Assembly: GCA_019264575.1 (NCBI GenBank)
Contig: JAHUZV010000010.1
Coordinates: 18,013 to 82,012, forward strand
Length of the DNA: 64,000 nucleotides
Direction: 5' to 3'
Source: Vulcanococcus sp.
GTDB lineage: Bacteria > Cyanobacteriota > Cyanobacteriia > PCC-6307 > Cyanobiaceae
Position 1 is the stretch's first letter. Every line of letters starts with the position of its first letter. The notes beneath the pieces are model-generated. The model was not told the origin of the DNA. It made no database searches and was given only the letters and a program-made list of their open reading frames with translations. Shown in pieces: positions 1 through 8,354 of this stretch. The position numbers were made by a program, and so were the translations under genes.

Positions 1-914
1 GCCAAGCCGTCGTCGATGTCGCGGGTGTCGTCGTCGTCGATCGTGACGCAACGCTGGCCGGTGAGATCGTGGCGCTCCGCATCACCCGGGAGCTCCTGCT
101 CATGCAGCGCCAATAGGCGCTCGGCTTCCGCTTCCAGCTCAGGGCTGAAGCCGAGACTCCAGGTGGTGCCACCCATCGACACCAGGTGGTGCCGGTCCCA
201 CTGGCCCAGATCCACCAGCAAATGGCGCAAGTCGCCGCGGTCGTGGCCCAGATGCAGAGCTGTGAGGCTCTGGCGCAGGGTTGGATCGAGTTGCTCGAGC
301 TCGATCGCACCGGCCGCCAGCTGTTTGAGGGCTTCCAACCGGCGTTGCTGTTCAGGCGGTAGGGCTTCGGTCTGCACCGGCTGGCGGGCGCGTAGCAGCT
401 GTTGCCACTGCTGTTCGCGTTGCTCCGCCAGCTGCTTGAGGCGCCGGTCGCGCCGCAGTGGCTTCAGATCGGCAGCGCTGCGGGGCTGGATTTCCCCCTG
501 CTTAAAGCGGAACCAGAGCTGCGGACCCACCAGCTCGAGCCAGCAGACCGCCAGTTGCGCGGGCTCGGTGCCACCGCACACGAGATCAGCAAACTCGTCA
601 AGCGCAACCGTCTCATCCGATTCCAGAAGAAGCACCCAGGCCTCGCCCCAAGCGCGACGACTGAGACAGGCTTGCTGGAGGGATTCCGGCCTGAGATTCC
701 AAGGCGAAGCCCCCAGCCGCAGCGGTGTATCAGCACCGGAGGGCAGGGGGCAAATCAGCTCCAGCTGGCGCTGGGGCAACACGGATTGTTTGGCGTCGAA
801 GCCAATCCTCAGGCGAGCTTTGCTGCCCTGGATCGCTTCAACAACCGCGAGCTGGGCTCCGCGGGATTCCTGAACACCGACCAGGTCGCCGGGATGGAAC
901 GCCGCGGATGCCAG
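1..914 (-). CDS. rnb: RNase II family 3'-5' exoribonuclease, 5' part (runs off the window)
   Basis: This gene would degrade RNA from the 3' end. Reading the minus strand gives an open frame of about 300 codons that continues past base 1. Its last visible residues, VTIDDDDTRDIDDGL, are the start of the RNB catalytic domain, with the metal-binding Asp cluster. The part before it is the family's variable N-terminal region. No ATG, GTG or TTG lies between the in-frame stop (overlapping the end of rpsR) and the conserved N-terminus (FHPGDLVGV). A CTG at 912-914, eight bases after a GAGG, is the best guess, so the start is uncertain. It lies directly behind rpsR, and the rpmG-rpsR-rnb order is typical of picocyanobacteria. 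Confidence 0.85.
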   Translation of the reverse strand, partial: MASAAFHPGDLVGVQESRGAQLAVVEAIQGSKARLRIGFDAKQSVLPQRQLELICPLPSGADTPLRLGASPWNLRPESLQQACLSRRAWGEAWVLLLESDETVALDEFADLVCGGTEPAQLAVCWLELVGPQLWFRFKQGEIQPRSAADLKPLRRDRRLKQLAEQREQQWQQLLRARQPVQTEALPPEQQRRLEALKQLAAGAIELEQLDPTLRQSLTALHLGHDRGDLRHLLVDLGQWDRHHLVSMGGTTWSLGFSPELEAEAERLLALHEQELPGDAERHDLTGQRCVTIDDDDTRDIDDGL

Positions 915-918
915 GAGA

Positions 919-1140
919 TCAGCCCTCGGGATTCACGAAGGGCAGCAGAGCCACGATGCGCGCGCGCTTCACCGCATTGGTGAGATCACGCTGCTGCTTG
1001 GCGGTGAGGCCTGTGAGGCGGCGGGGAAGGATTTTGCCGCGCTCGGTGATGAACTTCTTGAGCAGATCGACATCCTTGTAGTCGATCGGATCGCCGGGTT
1101 TGATCGGCGAAAGGCGCTTCTTGAAGAAGGAACTAGCCAT
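919..1140 (-). CDS. rpsR: 30S ribosomal protein S18
   Basis: This is the small-subunit protein S18, which sits on the platform of the 30S subunit next to S6. At 73 residues it has the normal family length. The core ([20 protein letters not shown], then [14 protein letters not shown] and a basic KRAR segment) is the S18 signature. The ATG start opens with MASSFFKKR, and no better start exists upstream. It lies 65 bases downstream of rpmG and just ahead of the RNase II gene on the same strand, so all three are probably co-transcribed. Confidence 0.98.
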   Translation of the reverse strand: MASSFFKKRLSPIKPGDPIDYKDVDLLKKFITERGKILPRRLTGLTAKQQRDLTNAVKRARIVALLPFVNPEG

Positions 1141-1205
1141 GGCAGAACGGAGAAGGAAAAAAGCAGAAGGCGCTGACTACACAGCTGACGTTGAAGCCGC
1201 TGAGA

Positions 1206-1400
1206 TCACTTGATCTCTTTGTGGACCGTCGACTTGTTGCAGTGCGGGCAGAACTTCTTCAGTTCGATCCGTTCAGTGGTGTTGCGGCGGTTCTTCTGGG
1301 TGGTGTAACGGGACACACCAGGAGACCGCTTGGCGGGGTTGGACCGGCATTCGGTGCACTCGAGAGTGATCACGATCCGGACGCCCTTGTTCTTAGCCAT
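1206..1400 (-). CDS. rpmG: 50S ribosomal protein L33
   Basis: This is the large-subunit protein L33, 64 residues, the normal length for cyanobacteria. It contains the TLECTEC and FCPHCNK cysteine pairs that would bind zinc, and the typical middle section [11 protein letters not shown]. It starts at ATG with MAKNKGVR. It is the first gene of a minus-strand group with rpsR and the RNase II gene. The 117-base gap to pheT, which runs the other way, must hold both promoters. Confidence 0.98.
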   Translation of the reverse strand: MAKNKGVRIVITLECTECRSNPAKRSPGVSRYTTQKNRRNTTERIELKKFCPHCNKSTVHKEIK

Positions 1401-1517
1401 AAAGGACGTTGCCTCGCTTGGGCGATGCGTGTTGGACAGCGATCAACCATACCGTGTCGCCTGACCTCTCCCTCCAGGCCCGGTCTTTAGAGTCGGCCGA
1501 TTGCGAACGGTTCTGAC

Positions 1518-3980
1518 ATGCGGGTCTCGCTCCAATGGCTGCGGGAGCTGGTGGCCTGTGATCTGCCCGCCGAAGAGCTGGGTGAGCGTCTGTCAGTGGC
1601 CGGCTTTGAAGTGGAGGAGATCGAGGATCTCGCCGCCCGCGCCGCCGGTGTGGTGGTGGGCCATGTGCAGAACCGAGATCAACATCCCAATGCCGACAAG
1701 CTGAGCGTCTGCACGGTGGACATCGGCGCCGCCGAGCCGCTGCAGATTGTCTGCGGCGCCAAGAATGTGCGGGCCGGAATTCATGTGGCTGTGGCCACGG
1801 TGGGGTCTTACCTGCCCGCAGTGGATCTCACGATCAAACCAGCAGAACTGCGCGGCGTGGCCAGCAGCGGCATGATCTGTTCCCTCTCGGAGCTGGGCCT
1901 GGCCGATAGCTCCGACGGCATCGTGATCCTCGATGAGGCACTGGAGAGCGTGCCGGCCCTGGGCACCCCGGTGGGTCCGTTGTTCGGTCTCGATGATCAG
2001 GTGCTGGAGCTGGCGATCACCGCCAACCGGCCCGATGGCCTCTCGATGCAAGGCATCGCCCGCGAGGTGGCAGCCCTCAGCGGCGGGGCACTCACCCTGC
2101 TGGCCGCTGCCCCTGCCATTGCGTCCAAGGCCCTGCCCGTGGATGCGGCGGTGCAGGAACGCATCGAAGCCGGTGGTTTGTTCAGCGTCACCGCACTCAA
2201 CGGTCTCAAGGTGGCTCCCTCGCCCCAGTGGCTCCAGAGCCGGCTGGAGCGCGCTGGCCTGCGCCCCATCAACAACGTGGTCGACATCACCAATCTGGTG
2301 ATGCTCGAGTTCGGCCAGCCCCTGCATGCGTTTGATGCCGACAAGCTGGCGGCCCTGAGTGGCAGCAATACCGATCCAGCTCGCCTCGATCTGCGCAGCG
2401 GCCGCGCCGCCGAAGCGTTCAAGGCCCTCGATGCCAGTGAGCACAGCCTCAGCGAAGAAGCCTGGGTGGTGAGCTACGCCGATCAAGCCATCGCCTTGGC
2501 GGGCGTGATCGGTGGCGACAACAGCTGCGTGGATGACACCACCACCAGCATCTGGCTTGAGGCGGCGATGTTCGCCCCCCAAACCGTGCGCCGCAGTGCC
2601 CGCAGTGTGGGCCTGCGCACCGATGCCAGCAGCCGGTTCGAGAAGGGACTGCCGCGCGAAGTGACCCTCACGGCTGCCGACCGCGCCGTGCAACTGCTGC
2701 AGGAACTCTGTGGTGCTGAGGTTGAAGGTCGCTGGTGCCATGAGCGCCAGGATGCGGCTCGCCCTGCCCTGAGCCTGCGCAGCGATGCGCTGCACAACCT
2801 GCTCGGCCCCGTGGTGGATGCCGACGGCAACGAGAGTGACCTACCCGACGCCGAGATCGAGCAGATCCTCACCGCCCTGGGCTGCAGCCTCAGCCCAGAC
2901 GATGAGGGTTGGCAGGTGCAGGTGCCCCCCTCCCGCGCCATGGATCTGCAGCGCGAGGTGGACCTAATCGAAGAGGTGGCCCGCCTGGTGGGCTACGACC
3001 GCTTTGCCAGCCATCTGCCCGATCCGATCGAGCCCGGTGGCCTCAGCGAGGAACAACAAGCCGAGCGACGTCTACGCCGGATGTTGGCTGCCGCCGGTCT
3101 CCAGGAGACCTGCAGTCTCTCGCTCGGTCCGGCTCAATCAGAGCGGCCTGGCGCGGATCCCGCCAAGCGGGTGCCCCTCGCTAACCCTTTGCTGGCTGAT
3201 TACAGCCACCTGCGCGACAGCCTCGTGGATGAGCTGCTTACAGCAGCCCAACGCAACCTGCAGGCCGGCCGCAACGGCTTCTGGGCCTTCGAGCTAGGCA
3301 ACGTGTTTGACGCCACCGCCAAAGACGGCGGTCAGCGGTTGCAGCTGGCTGGTGTGATCTGTGGTGCCCGCCAGGCGGAGCTGTGGAGCAGCAGCGGCAA
3401 ACCCCAGCCGCTCGATTACTTCCAGGCTCGCGGCGTGCTGCAGCAAGCCCTCGAGAGCCTGAAGCTGCCCGTGGAGGATCGCCGCCTCAGCGATGAGCCA
3501 CTGCTGCATCCCGGTCGTGCGGCCCAGGTGGTGGTGGAAGGGCGGCCCGCCGGCTGGTTCGGCCAGGTTCACCCAGAACTGGCTGAGCGCTACGACCTGC
3601 CCGCCGCCACCTATCTCTTCCAGCTGGATGTGCCCCAGCTGCTCGGTGCAGCCACCCGCCGCAACCGCTGGCAGCCGGCCTTCGCACCCTTCGCCACCGT
3701 GCCCGCTTCCGAGCGGGACCTGGCCCTTGTGGTGCCCAGCAGCACCGCCAGTGGCCAGCTGCTGCAGGCGATCCGCAAGTCGGGCAAGCCGTTGCTCGAG
3801 CAGGCCGAACTGGTGGACCGGTACGAGGGCGAGCAGGTAGCCGCCGGCAGTTGCAGCCAGGCCTTCCGCCTGCGCTATCGCGATCCGAAGCGCACCCTCA
3901 CCGATGCGGAAGTGGATGGCGCCCACGAGAAGATCCGCGCCGCATTGGAGAAGCAGTTCGGCGCGCAGCTGCGGGCCTGA
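1518..3980 (+). CDS. pheT: phenylalanyl-tRNA synthetase beta subunit
   Basis: This is the beta chain of the alpha2-beta2 enzyme that charges tRNA-Phe. At 820 residues it matches the bacterial family. In order it shows an N-terminal tRNA-binding (EMAP-like) domain at about residues 40-150 (DKLSVCTVD, IVCGAKNVR), the B3/B4 editing region with RPINNVVDITN and GQPLHAFDADK, the B5 domain, the catalytic-like core, and a C-terminal ferredoxin-like anticodon-binding domain (FATVPASERDLALVV, RDPKRTLTDAEVDGAH). It starts at ATG with MRVSLQWLREL. The gene for the alpha subunit is not in the window, as is usual in cyanobacteria. It converges on the rRNA methyltransferase gene with a 10-base gap. Confidence 0.98.
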   Translation: MRVSLQWLRELVACDLPAEELGERLSVAGFEVEEIEDLAARAAGVVVGHVQNRDQHPNADKLSVCTVDIGAAEPLQIVCGAKNVRAGIHVAVATVGSYLPAVDLTIKPAELRGVASSGMICSLSELGLADSSDGIVILDEALESVPALGTPVGPLFGLDDQVLELAITANRPDGLSMQGIAREVAALSGGALTLLAAAPAIASKALPVDAAVQERIEAGGLFSVTALNGLKVAPSPQWLQSRLERAGLRPINNVVDITNLVMLEFGQPLHAFDADKLAALSGSNTDPARLDLRSGRAAEAFKALDASEHSLSEEAWVVSYADQAIALAGVIGGDNSCVDDTTTSIWLEAAMFAPQTVRRSARSVGLRTDASSRFEKGLPREVTLTAADRAVQLLQELCGAEVEGRWCHERQDAARPALSLRSDALHNLLGPVVDADGNESDLPDAEIEQILTALGCSLSPDDEGWQVQVPPSRAMDLQREVDLIEEVARLVGYDRFASHLPDPIEPGGLSEEQQAERRLRRMLAAAGLQETCSLSLGPAQSERPGADPAKRVPLANPLLADYSHLRDSLVDELLTAAQRNLQAGRNGFWAFELGNVFDATAKDGGQRLQLAGVICGARQAELWSSSGKPQPLDYFQARGVLQQALESLKLPVEDRRLSDEPLLHPGRAAQVVVEGRPAGWFGQVHPELAERYDLPAATYLFQLDVPQLLGAATRRNRWQPAFAPFATVPASERDLALVVPSSTASGQLLQAIRKSGKPLLEQAELVDRYEGEQVAAGSCSQAFRLRYRDPKRTLTDAEVDGAHEKIRAALEKQFGAQLRA

Positions 3981-3990
3981 GCACTCCGGT

Positions 3991-5376
3991 TTAGTCGCGC
4001 TCCAACAGAGCCACGCATTCCACGTGGCTGGTCTGCGGGAAGAAATCCACCGGCTGCACGGGCCGCAACCGGTAGCCGGCTTCGCTGGTAAGCCGGCCTA
4101 GGTCGCGCGCCAGGGTGGCGGGGTTGCAGCTGATGTAGGCGAGTCGCTTCGGCGGTGCCTGCAGGATGGCCTCCATCACCTCCGGCGTGAGTCCCTTACG
4201 CGGTGGGTCCACCAGCAGTGAGGCGGCCCAGGTGAGGTGTTCCGCCAGGGAAGCGGCCACATCCGCCTGTTCAAAGCGTGCGCGCGGCAAGGCGTTGCGC
4301 TCGGCATTGGAGCGGGCCTGCTGCACGGATCCCGGATGCAGCTCCAAACCGAGCACATCTAGGCCTGCAGCCGCCAGGGGCAACGAGAACGTACCGATGC
4401 CGCTGTAGGCCTCCAACACCTGGGTGCCGGGCGTTTCTGAGAAGAACGCTGTCAGCAGTGGCACCACCCGTTCGGCCTGGGCCGTGTTCACCTGAAAGAA
4501 CGTGTCGGCAGCAATGTGCAGCTCCTGCCCGGCGAAACGCTCCAGCAACCAGGACCGGCCTGCCACCTGATGGGTTTCGGGGCCGAGCACCACATTGCTG
4601 GCGATCGGCTGGATGTTGAGGTTCACCCCCACAACCTCCGGCCAGCGCTGCATCCATTTGTTGGCGAGCGCTTCCAGTCCGGGCAGGTTGTTGTGGCCGC
4701 TGACCAGGGTGATCAGCACTTCGCCGCTGTGGTGACCCACGCGCAGGGCTAGATGCCTCAGACCGCCACCGCTGCTGAGATTCACATCCACCGGCCAGCG
4801 GGTGGCTTCCAGATCGGCCTTGAGCGGAGCAATCAGCGCGTCGATGCGCGGATCGAGCACCGGACAGCGGTTCATGTTCACGATCTTGTGGCTGCCGCGC
4901 CGGTAATAGCCCGCACGCAGCTGACCTTCCGGGGCGCGTTCCAGGGGGATCAAAGCCCGGTTGCGGTAACCAAGGCCGCTGGCGGCGCTGAAGATCGGCA
5001 ACACCTCCACCTGCAGATGGCCCACGCGCTGCAGCGCCTGTCGCACCAGATCGGTCTTCAGCTCGGCCTGAGCATCATCCGCGCAGTGCTGCAGAGAACA
5101 CCCCCCGCAACGCTCCGCCAGGATGCAGGGAGGCTTGATGCGACTGGGGGATGGCTCCTCAACCCCCACCAGGTCGGCCTCGAGATGCCTCTTGGCCTGA
5201 CGCCGCAACCGAGCCACGACGCGCTCACCCGGAAGGGCACCCGGAACGAAGACCACTAAGTCTTTAAAGCGCCCAACACCCTGGCCGTCATGGCCGAGGC
5301 CCTGGATGGTGAGCTCAAAGATTTGCCCCAGCCGCAGTGCAGTTGGTGTGGCCATGGCACGCGCCGGTCTGTTCAC
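3991..5376 (-). CDS. rlmD: 23S rRNA (uracil-C5)-methyltransferase, RlmD/RumA type
   Basis: This is an S-adenosylmethionine-dependent RNA (uracil-5) methyltransferase of the TrmA/RlmD family; 23S U1939 is the usual target, which is inferred here. The 461 residues show an N-terminal TRAM domain (about 15-70), a cysteine cluster ending CGGCSLQHC that would hold a 4Fe-4S cluster, and a C-terminal Rossmann domain with AYSGIGTFSLPLA, the DPPRKGL motif and the catalytic-cysteine motif YISCNPATLARDL. The GTG start at 5376 has an AGGG five bases upstream; an internal ATG at 5355 is the alternative. It is divergent from apcD, with about 90 bases between them. Confidence 0.93.
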   Translation of the reverse strand: MNRPARAMATPTALRLGQIFELTIQGLGHDGQGVGRFKDLVVFVPGALPGERVVARLRRQAKRHLEADLVGVEEPSPSRIKPPCILAERCGGCSLQHCADDAQAELKTDLVRQALQRVGHLQVEVLPIFSAASGLGYRNRALIPLERAPEGQLRAGYYRRGSHKIVNMNRCPVLDPRIDALIAPLKADLEATRWPVDVNLSSGGGLRHLALRVGHHSGEVLITLVSGHNNLPGLEALANKWMQRWPEVVGVNLNIQPIASNVVLGPETHQVAGRSWLLERFAGQELHIAADTFFQVNTAQAERVVPLLTAFFSETPGTQVLEAYSGIGTFSLPLAAAGLDVLGLELHPGSVQQARSNAERNALPRARFEQADVAASLAEHLTWAASLLVDPPRKGLTPEVMEAILQAPPKRLAYISCNPATLARDLGRLTSEAGYRLRPVQPVDFFPQTSHVECVALLERD

Positions 5377-5437
5377 TCGACCCTATCGGTGCGTAAACAC
5401 CTGGCCATCGCAGCAATGATCAGGCCTTCAGTCTCGA

Positions 5438-5459
5438 TAAGATAGCGGGGCACCAGGTG
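5438..5459 (+). promoter_or_regulatory. candidate -10 element and ribosome binding site of apcD
   Basis: TAAGAT at 5438-5443 is a plausible -10 hexamer about 22 bases upstream of the apcD start, but no clear -35 hexamer accompanies it. AGGTGG at 5454-5459 is a Shine-Dalgarno sequence six bases before the ATG at 5466. This favours that ATG over the in-frame GTG at 5457. The -10 call is weak. Confidence 0.35.
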
Positions 5460-5465
5460 GTTTCG

Positions 5466-5960
5466 ATGAGCGTCGTACGCGATCTGATCCTGCAGGCCGA
5501 CGATCAGCTGCGCTATCCCACCGGCGGTGAGCTGCGTTCGATGGTGGAATTCCTCTCCACCGGCGCCAGCCGCATGGTGGTGGTGAAGGCTCTCACCGAG
5601 AACGAGAAAAAGATCGTCGACGAAGCAGCCAAGCAGCTGTTCAGCCGCAAGCCCGAATACGTTGCCCCAGGCGGCAACGCCTACGGCCAAAAGCAACGTG
5701 CCCAGTGCCTGCGCGACTTCGGCTGGTACCTGCGCCTCGTGACCTACGGCGTGCTGGCCGGCAGCACCGAGATGATCCAGAAGATCGGTCTCGAAGGCGC
5801 CCGCGAGATGTACAACAGCCTCGGCGTTCCCATGCCTGGCATGGTCGAGTCGATGCGCTGCCTGAAAGAAGCCTCGCTCGTGCTCCTCAGCGGCGAAGAT
5901 GCTGCTCTGGCTGCTCCTTACTTCGACTTCCTGATCCAGGGGATGCAAACACCCTGCTGA
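5466..5960 (+). CDS. apcD: allophycocyanin alpha-B subunit (phycobilisome terminal emitter)
   Basis: ApcD is one of the two low-energy terminal emitters of the phycobilisome core and passes excitation to the photosystems. The 164 residues begin [19 protein letters not shown], the ApcD N-terminus that separates it from ApcA, ApcB and ApcF. The chromophore-binding cysteine lies in [14 protein letters not shown]. The conserved end EEASL-like region and [11 protein letters not shown] are also present. I chose the ATG at 5466 because of its Shine-Dalgarno and conserved N-terminus. It stands alone, divergent from the rRNA methyltransferase gene, and is closed by a strong terminator, so it is probably monocistronic. 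Confidence 0.96.
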   Translation: MSVVRDLILQADDQLRYPTGGELRSMVEFLSTGASRMVVVKALTENEKKIVDEAAKQLFSRKPEYVAPGGNAYGQKQRAQCLRDFGWYLRLVTYGVLAGSTEMIQKIGLEGAREMYNSLGVPMPGMVESMRCLKEASLVLLSGEDAALAAPYFDFLIQGMQTPC

Positions 5961-5991
5961 TCGCAGGTTTTGATCATCCAAAACATCTCGC

Positions 5992-6024
5992 AAAAGCCGG
6001 CAGCCACGTCTGCCGGCTTTTTTT
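5992..6024 (+). terminator. rho-independent terminator of apcD
   Basis: An uninterrupted hairpin pairs AAAAGCCGGCAG with CTGCCGGCTTTT around a six-base loop (CCACGT) and runs into a T-tract (TTTTTTT in total). It begins 31 bases after the apcD stop codon and is the clearest intrinsic terminator in the window. Confidence 0.9.
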
Positions 6025-7126
6025 GTGACTCAGTGCTTGCGACCAGGCATTGCCTTGCCCAGCCTTAGCGAACTGGAATGGGTCTCACTTGGACAGCTCA
6101 GGCCACAACATGGGTCCCAGGCCGTGTCTTGCCTCAGGCGCCTGGGATTTGATGTGCCTACACGCTGACACCAAGAGCTCGACTCGCATAAAAACCAGCG
6201 CAACAAAACCGACACGACCAAGGCCTGGGAAATCCAGCGCAACCTCGAGTCAAGCCTTAAGAGATGTTCAGAAGTCGCGGGTGCGTCGCATCTCCAGAAC
6301 TAATACAGATCGCAGGCAAGACGACTGCAGCAATGCCCGCATCTTTGCTTTCTTGACGACACATCCGGATGCCGACCACCAATGAACACGCCTTGTTCGT
6401 GCTTGCTGTTGAGCTGGTGAGAGGCGTGCCGGAACAGGCGCACGTTCGACACGACGATGCGCCACCCTCACCACAGCTCGTAGTCGCGCCTAGACCTGAG
6501 AAAACCCGATTCGGGACCAATTCCAATCGCGTACCTGTGTCTACAGCAGGTACGCACTAGCAAGAGCTCCCTTTTCACAGGCTATTTGGAGTGGTCCAAC
6601 AGAGCTGGACATGACGTTGCATCGCATGGACAGCAGCGCGGAGACCGACTGACTCCGATTCAGCCTCCACCCCAGTCGAAGCGACTTGGAAATTGAGAGA
6701 ACGGCGTTGAGACCGCGTCAAAAACTCTGGACGAATAAGCGGAAGGCCGATGCACGCAGAATTCACGAAAAAAGCCAGATCGAACAGAAAGCGACGGAGA
6801 CTTTTTGCTCGTCCGGTGTGCCTGGCCTGATTGGTTCAACTCAGCACATGTCGAGGGGGCCGACGATGAATAGGATTAATGGTCCTGTCCAAGTCTCAGG
6901 TGAGGACTCATGACTAGACGCAAACAACCATAGCGAGACATTTTCAGTGGATGCCGCATTGCCTGACTGGTTGCTGTGAACGATCCATCGACCTGAAGCC
7001 TTCGAGCCTCCAGGCCCGACTCAGCCCCGCGGACATGCTGCCGAAAAACGAGACCAGATAGCGAATCATTAGTCCATTAGGCGTCTCGGCACAGGAATCA
7101 AGTCGCGACCAGAATGAGACCACTGA
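6025..7126. other. 1.1 kb region without a convincing gene
   Basis: Between the apcD terminator and the RHH/J-domain gene I see no protein with family features. Short open frames exist at 6369-6560 (+), 6686-6913 (+) and 6257-6526 (-), but none has a good ribosome binding site, a recognisable motif or the codon pattern of its neighbours. The sequence is visibly less GC-biased at third positions than the genes around it. No tRNA or rRNA was recognised. It may hold gene remnants or a non-coding RNA, but I cannot show either. Confidence 0.6.
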
Positions 7127-8329
7127 TTACGCTGCCTGGCGGTATCGCTCCTTCAGGAACTGATAGGCCTCGTTCAAGCGACGCATCGCATCGGCGGAGC
7201 CGCCGGCATCGGGGTGGTGGCTTTGAGCCTGTTCCCGGTAGGCCTCGCGAATTTCCTTGAGCGTGTAGGGGCGATCCGCAATGGTGGGGAGCTGCAGCAA
7301 GCGCAGTGCGCCATGCACAGTCATCGATTGATCGATGGCCTCAAAGGAGGTGCTGCGTTTTTGCTTGCTGCGTTGACGCTGCACAAAACGCGTGATCAAG
7401 GTGGGCACGCGGACCGCGAGGCTGCTGCCGCCAAAGGGGTCCTCGAGGATGCCCGCGGCGGTAATCACGCGATCGAGGCTTGGATCTCCCACCGTCCAGC
7501 CAGGAGCAAAACCAAGCAGAACCTGCTGGGCTAGCCCCCAGCTGAACGGACGGCCATCACTGTGATCCGACTGGGGCCAGATGTCCCGAGCCAACCAGGT
7601 GAGCGCTGCATCCTGGGCCGCATCGCTGGGCGGAGTTCCGTAAATCTCTAACCAGTGCTGCTGGGCCCTGACCAACGCCTCCTGAAGAGCCTCCGCCGGA
7701 ATCAGCGCCAGTCCGGTATTGCGATCTTCACTGATTGGCCTGGCCTGTTCGGCCAAGCTGCGCTTCACCGCCCTGGCCTGCCGACGAACAAATCCAGGCA
7801 GCTGAATGCCAACTCCGAGGGCCGCACCAGCCCGTGCAGCAGCGTCGTCAGTAGTCCTGGATGAGTCTCGTCTCTGGTCCAGCTTTGAGATCTCTCCAGA
7901 TCCAATGAGAACAATCGCGGTGTTGTCGTCGAGCTCGCCGGGCCCAACTCGGTTGCCCAACTCAGAGCCGCTGGTCAGCTCTTGTGCCGGAGCGCGCGTC
8001 GCAGCTCCACGGGCCGAAGCCTGACTGCTCTCGGCGGCGGCTACTGCTTGCTTGGGCTCGGCGTCGAGGCTCCCATCAACAAGGAAAGGAGCCTCATCGG
8101 ATCGTGCATCAGCATCGACCAGTCGATCTCCGTTGAGGCTGCCAGCTGAGACATCCGGTTGGGCCTCAGCCTCGTCGTCGAGGTCTGGAACCAGCTCGCG
8201 CAGCAACTGTTCAACGATGAGCCCGCGGTTGCGGAAGCCCATCTGCGACTTCAAACCATCGATCCAGCGCAGCAGGTCTTCGCTGAGTTCCAGGGTGATG
8301 CGCCGCTTATCGGATCCGCTCTCCCCCAC
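7127..8329 (-). CDS. ribbon-helix-helix / J-domain fusion protein
   Basis: The 400-residue protein has two recognisable ends. Residues about 8-50 (RRITLELSEDLLRWIDGLK, then MGFRNRGLIVEQLLRELV) look like a ribbon-helix-helix or CopG-like segment. Residues about 335-398 form a DnaJ J-domain with the HPD motif in AQSHHPDAGG, followed by RRLNEAYQFLKERY. The middle is low-complexity acidic sequence, then a helical part. A J-domain stimulates an Hsp70 (DnaK) partner; the N-terminal part could bind DNA or mediate dimerisation. There are no Gly/Phe or zinc-finger regions, so it is not a canonical DnaJ. It starts at GTG and lies 25 bases behind the DUF3370 gene. Confidence 0.8.
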   Translation of the reverse strand: MGESGSDKRRITLELSEDLLRWIDGLKSQMGFRNRGLIVEQLLRELVPDLDDEAEAQPDVSAGSLNGDRLVDADARSDEAPFLVDGSLDAEPKQAVAAAESSQASARGAATRAPAQELTSGSELGNRVGPGELDDNTAIVLIGSGEISKLDQRRDSSRTTDDAAARAGAALGVGIQLPGFVRRQARAVKRSLAEQARPISEDRNTGLALIPAEALQEALVRAQQHWLEIYGTPPSDAAQDAALTWLARDIWPQSDHSDGRPFSWGLAQQVLLGFAPGWTVGDPSLDRVITAAGILEDPFGGSSLAVRVPTLITRFVQRQRSKQKRSTSFEAIDQSMTVHGALRLLQLPTIADRPYTLKEIREAYREQAQSHHPDAGGSADAMRRLNEAYQFLKERYRQAA

Positions 8330-8354
8330 GCCCCGCTGCTGATGCCCCCTGAGG

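Noticed and set aside
1593-2795. A 400-codon open frame on the minus strand inside pheT
   Set aside because: It is the antisense of a strongly supported pheT, has His/Gln-rich shadow composition and no family motif; such frames are common in GC-rich sequence.
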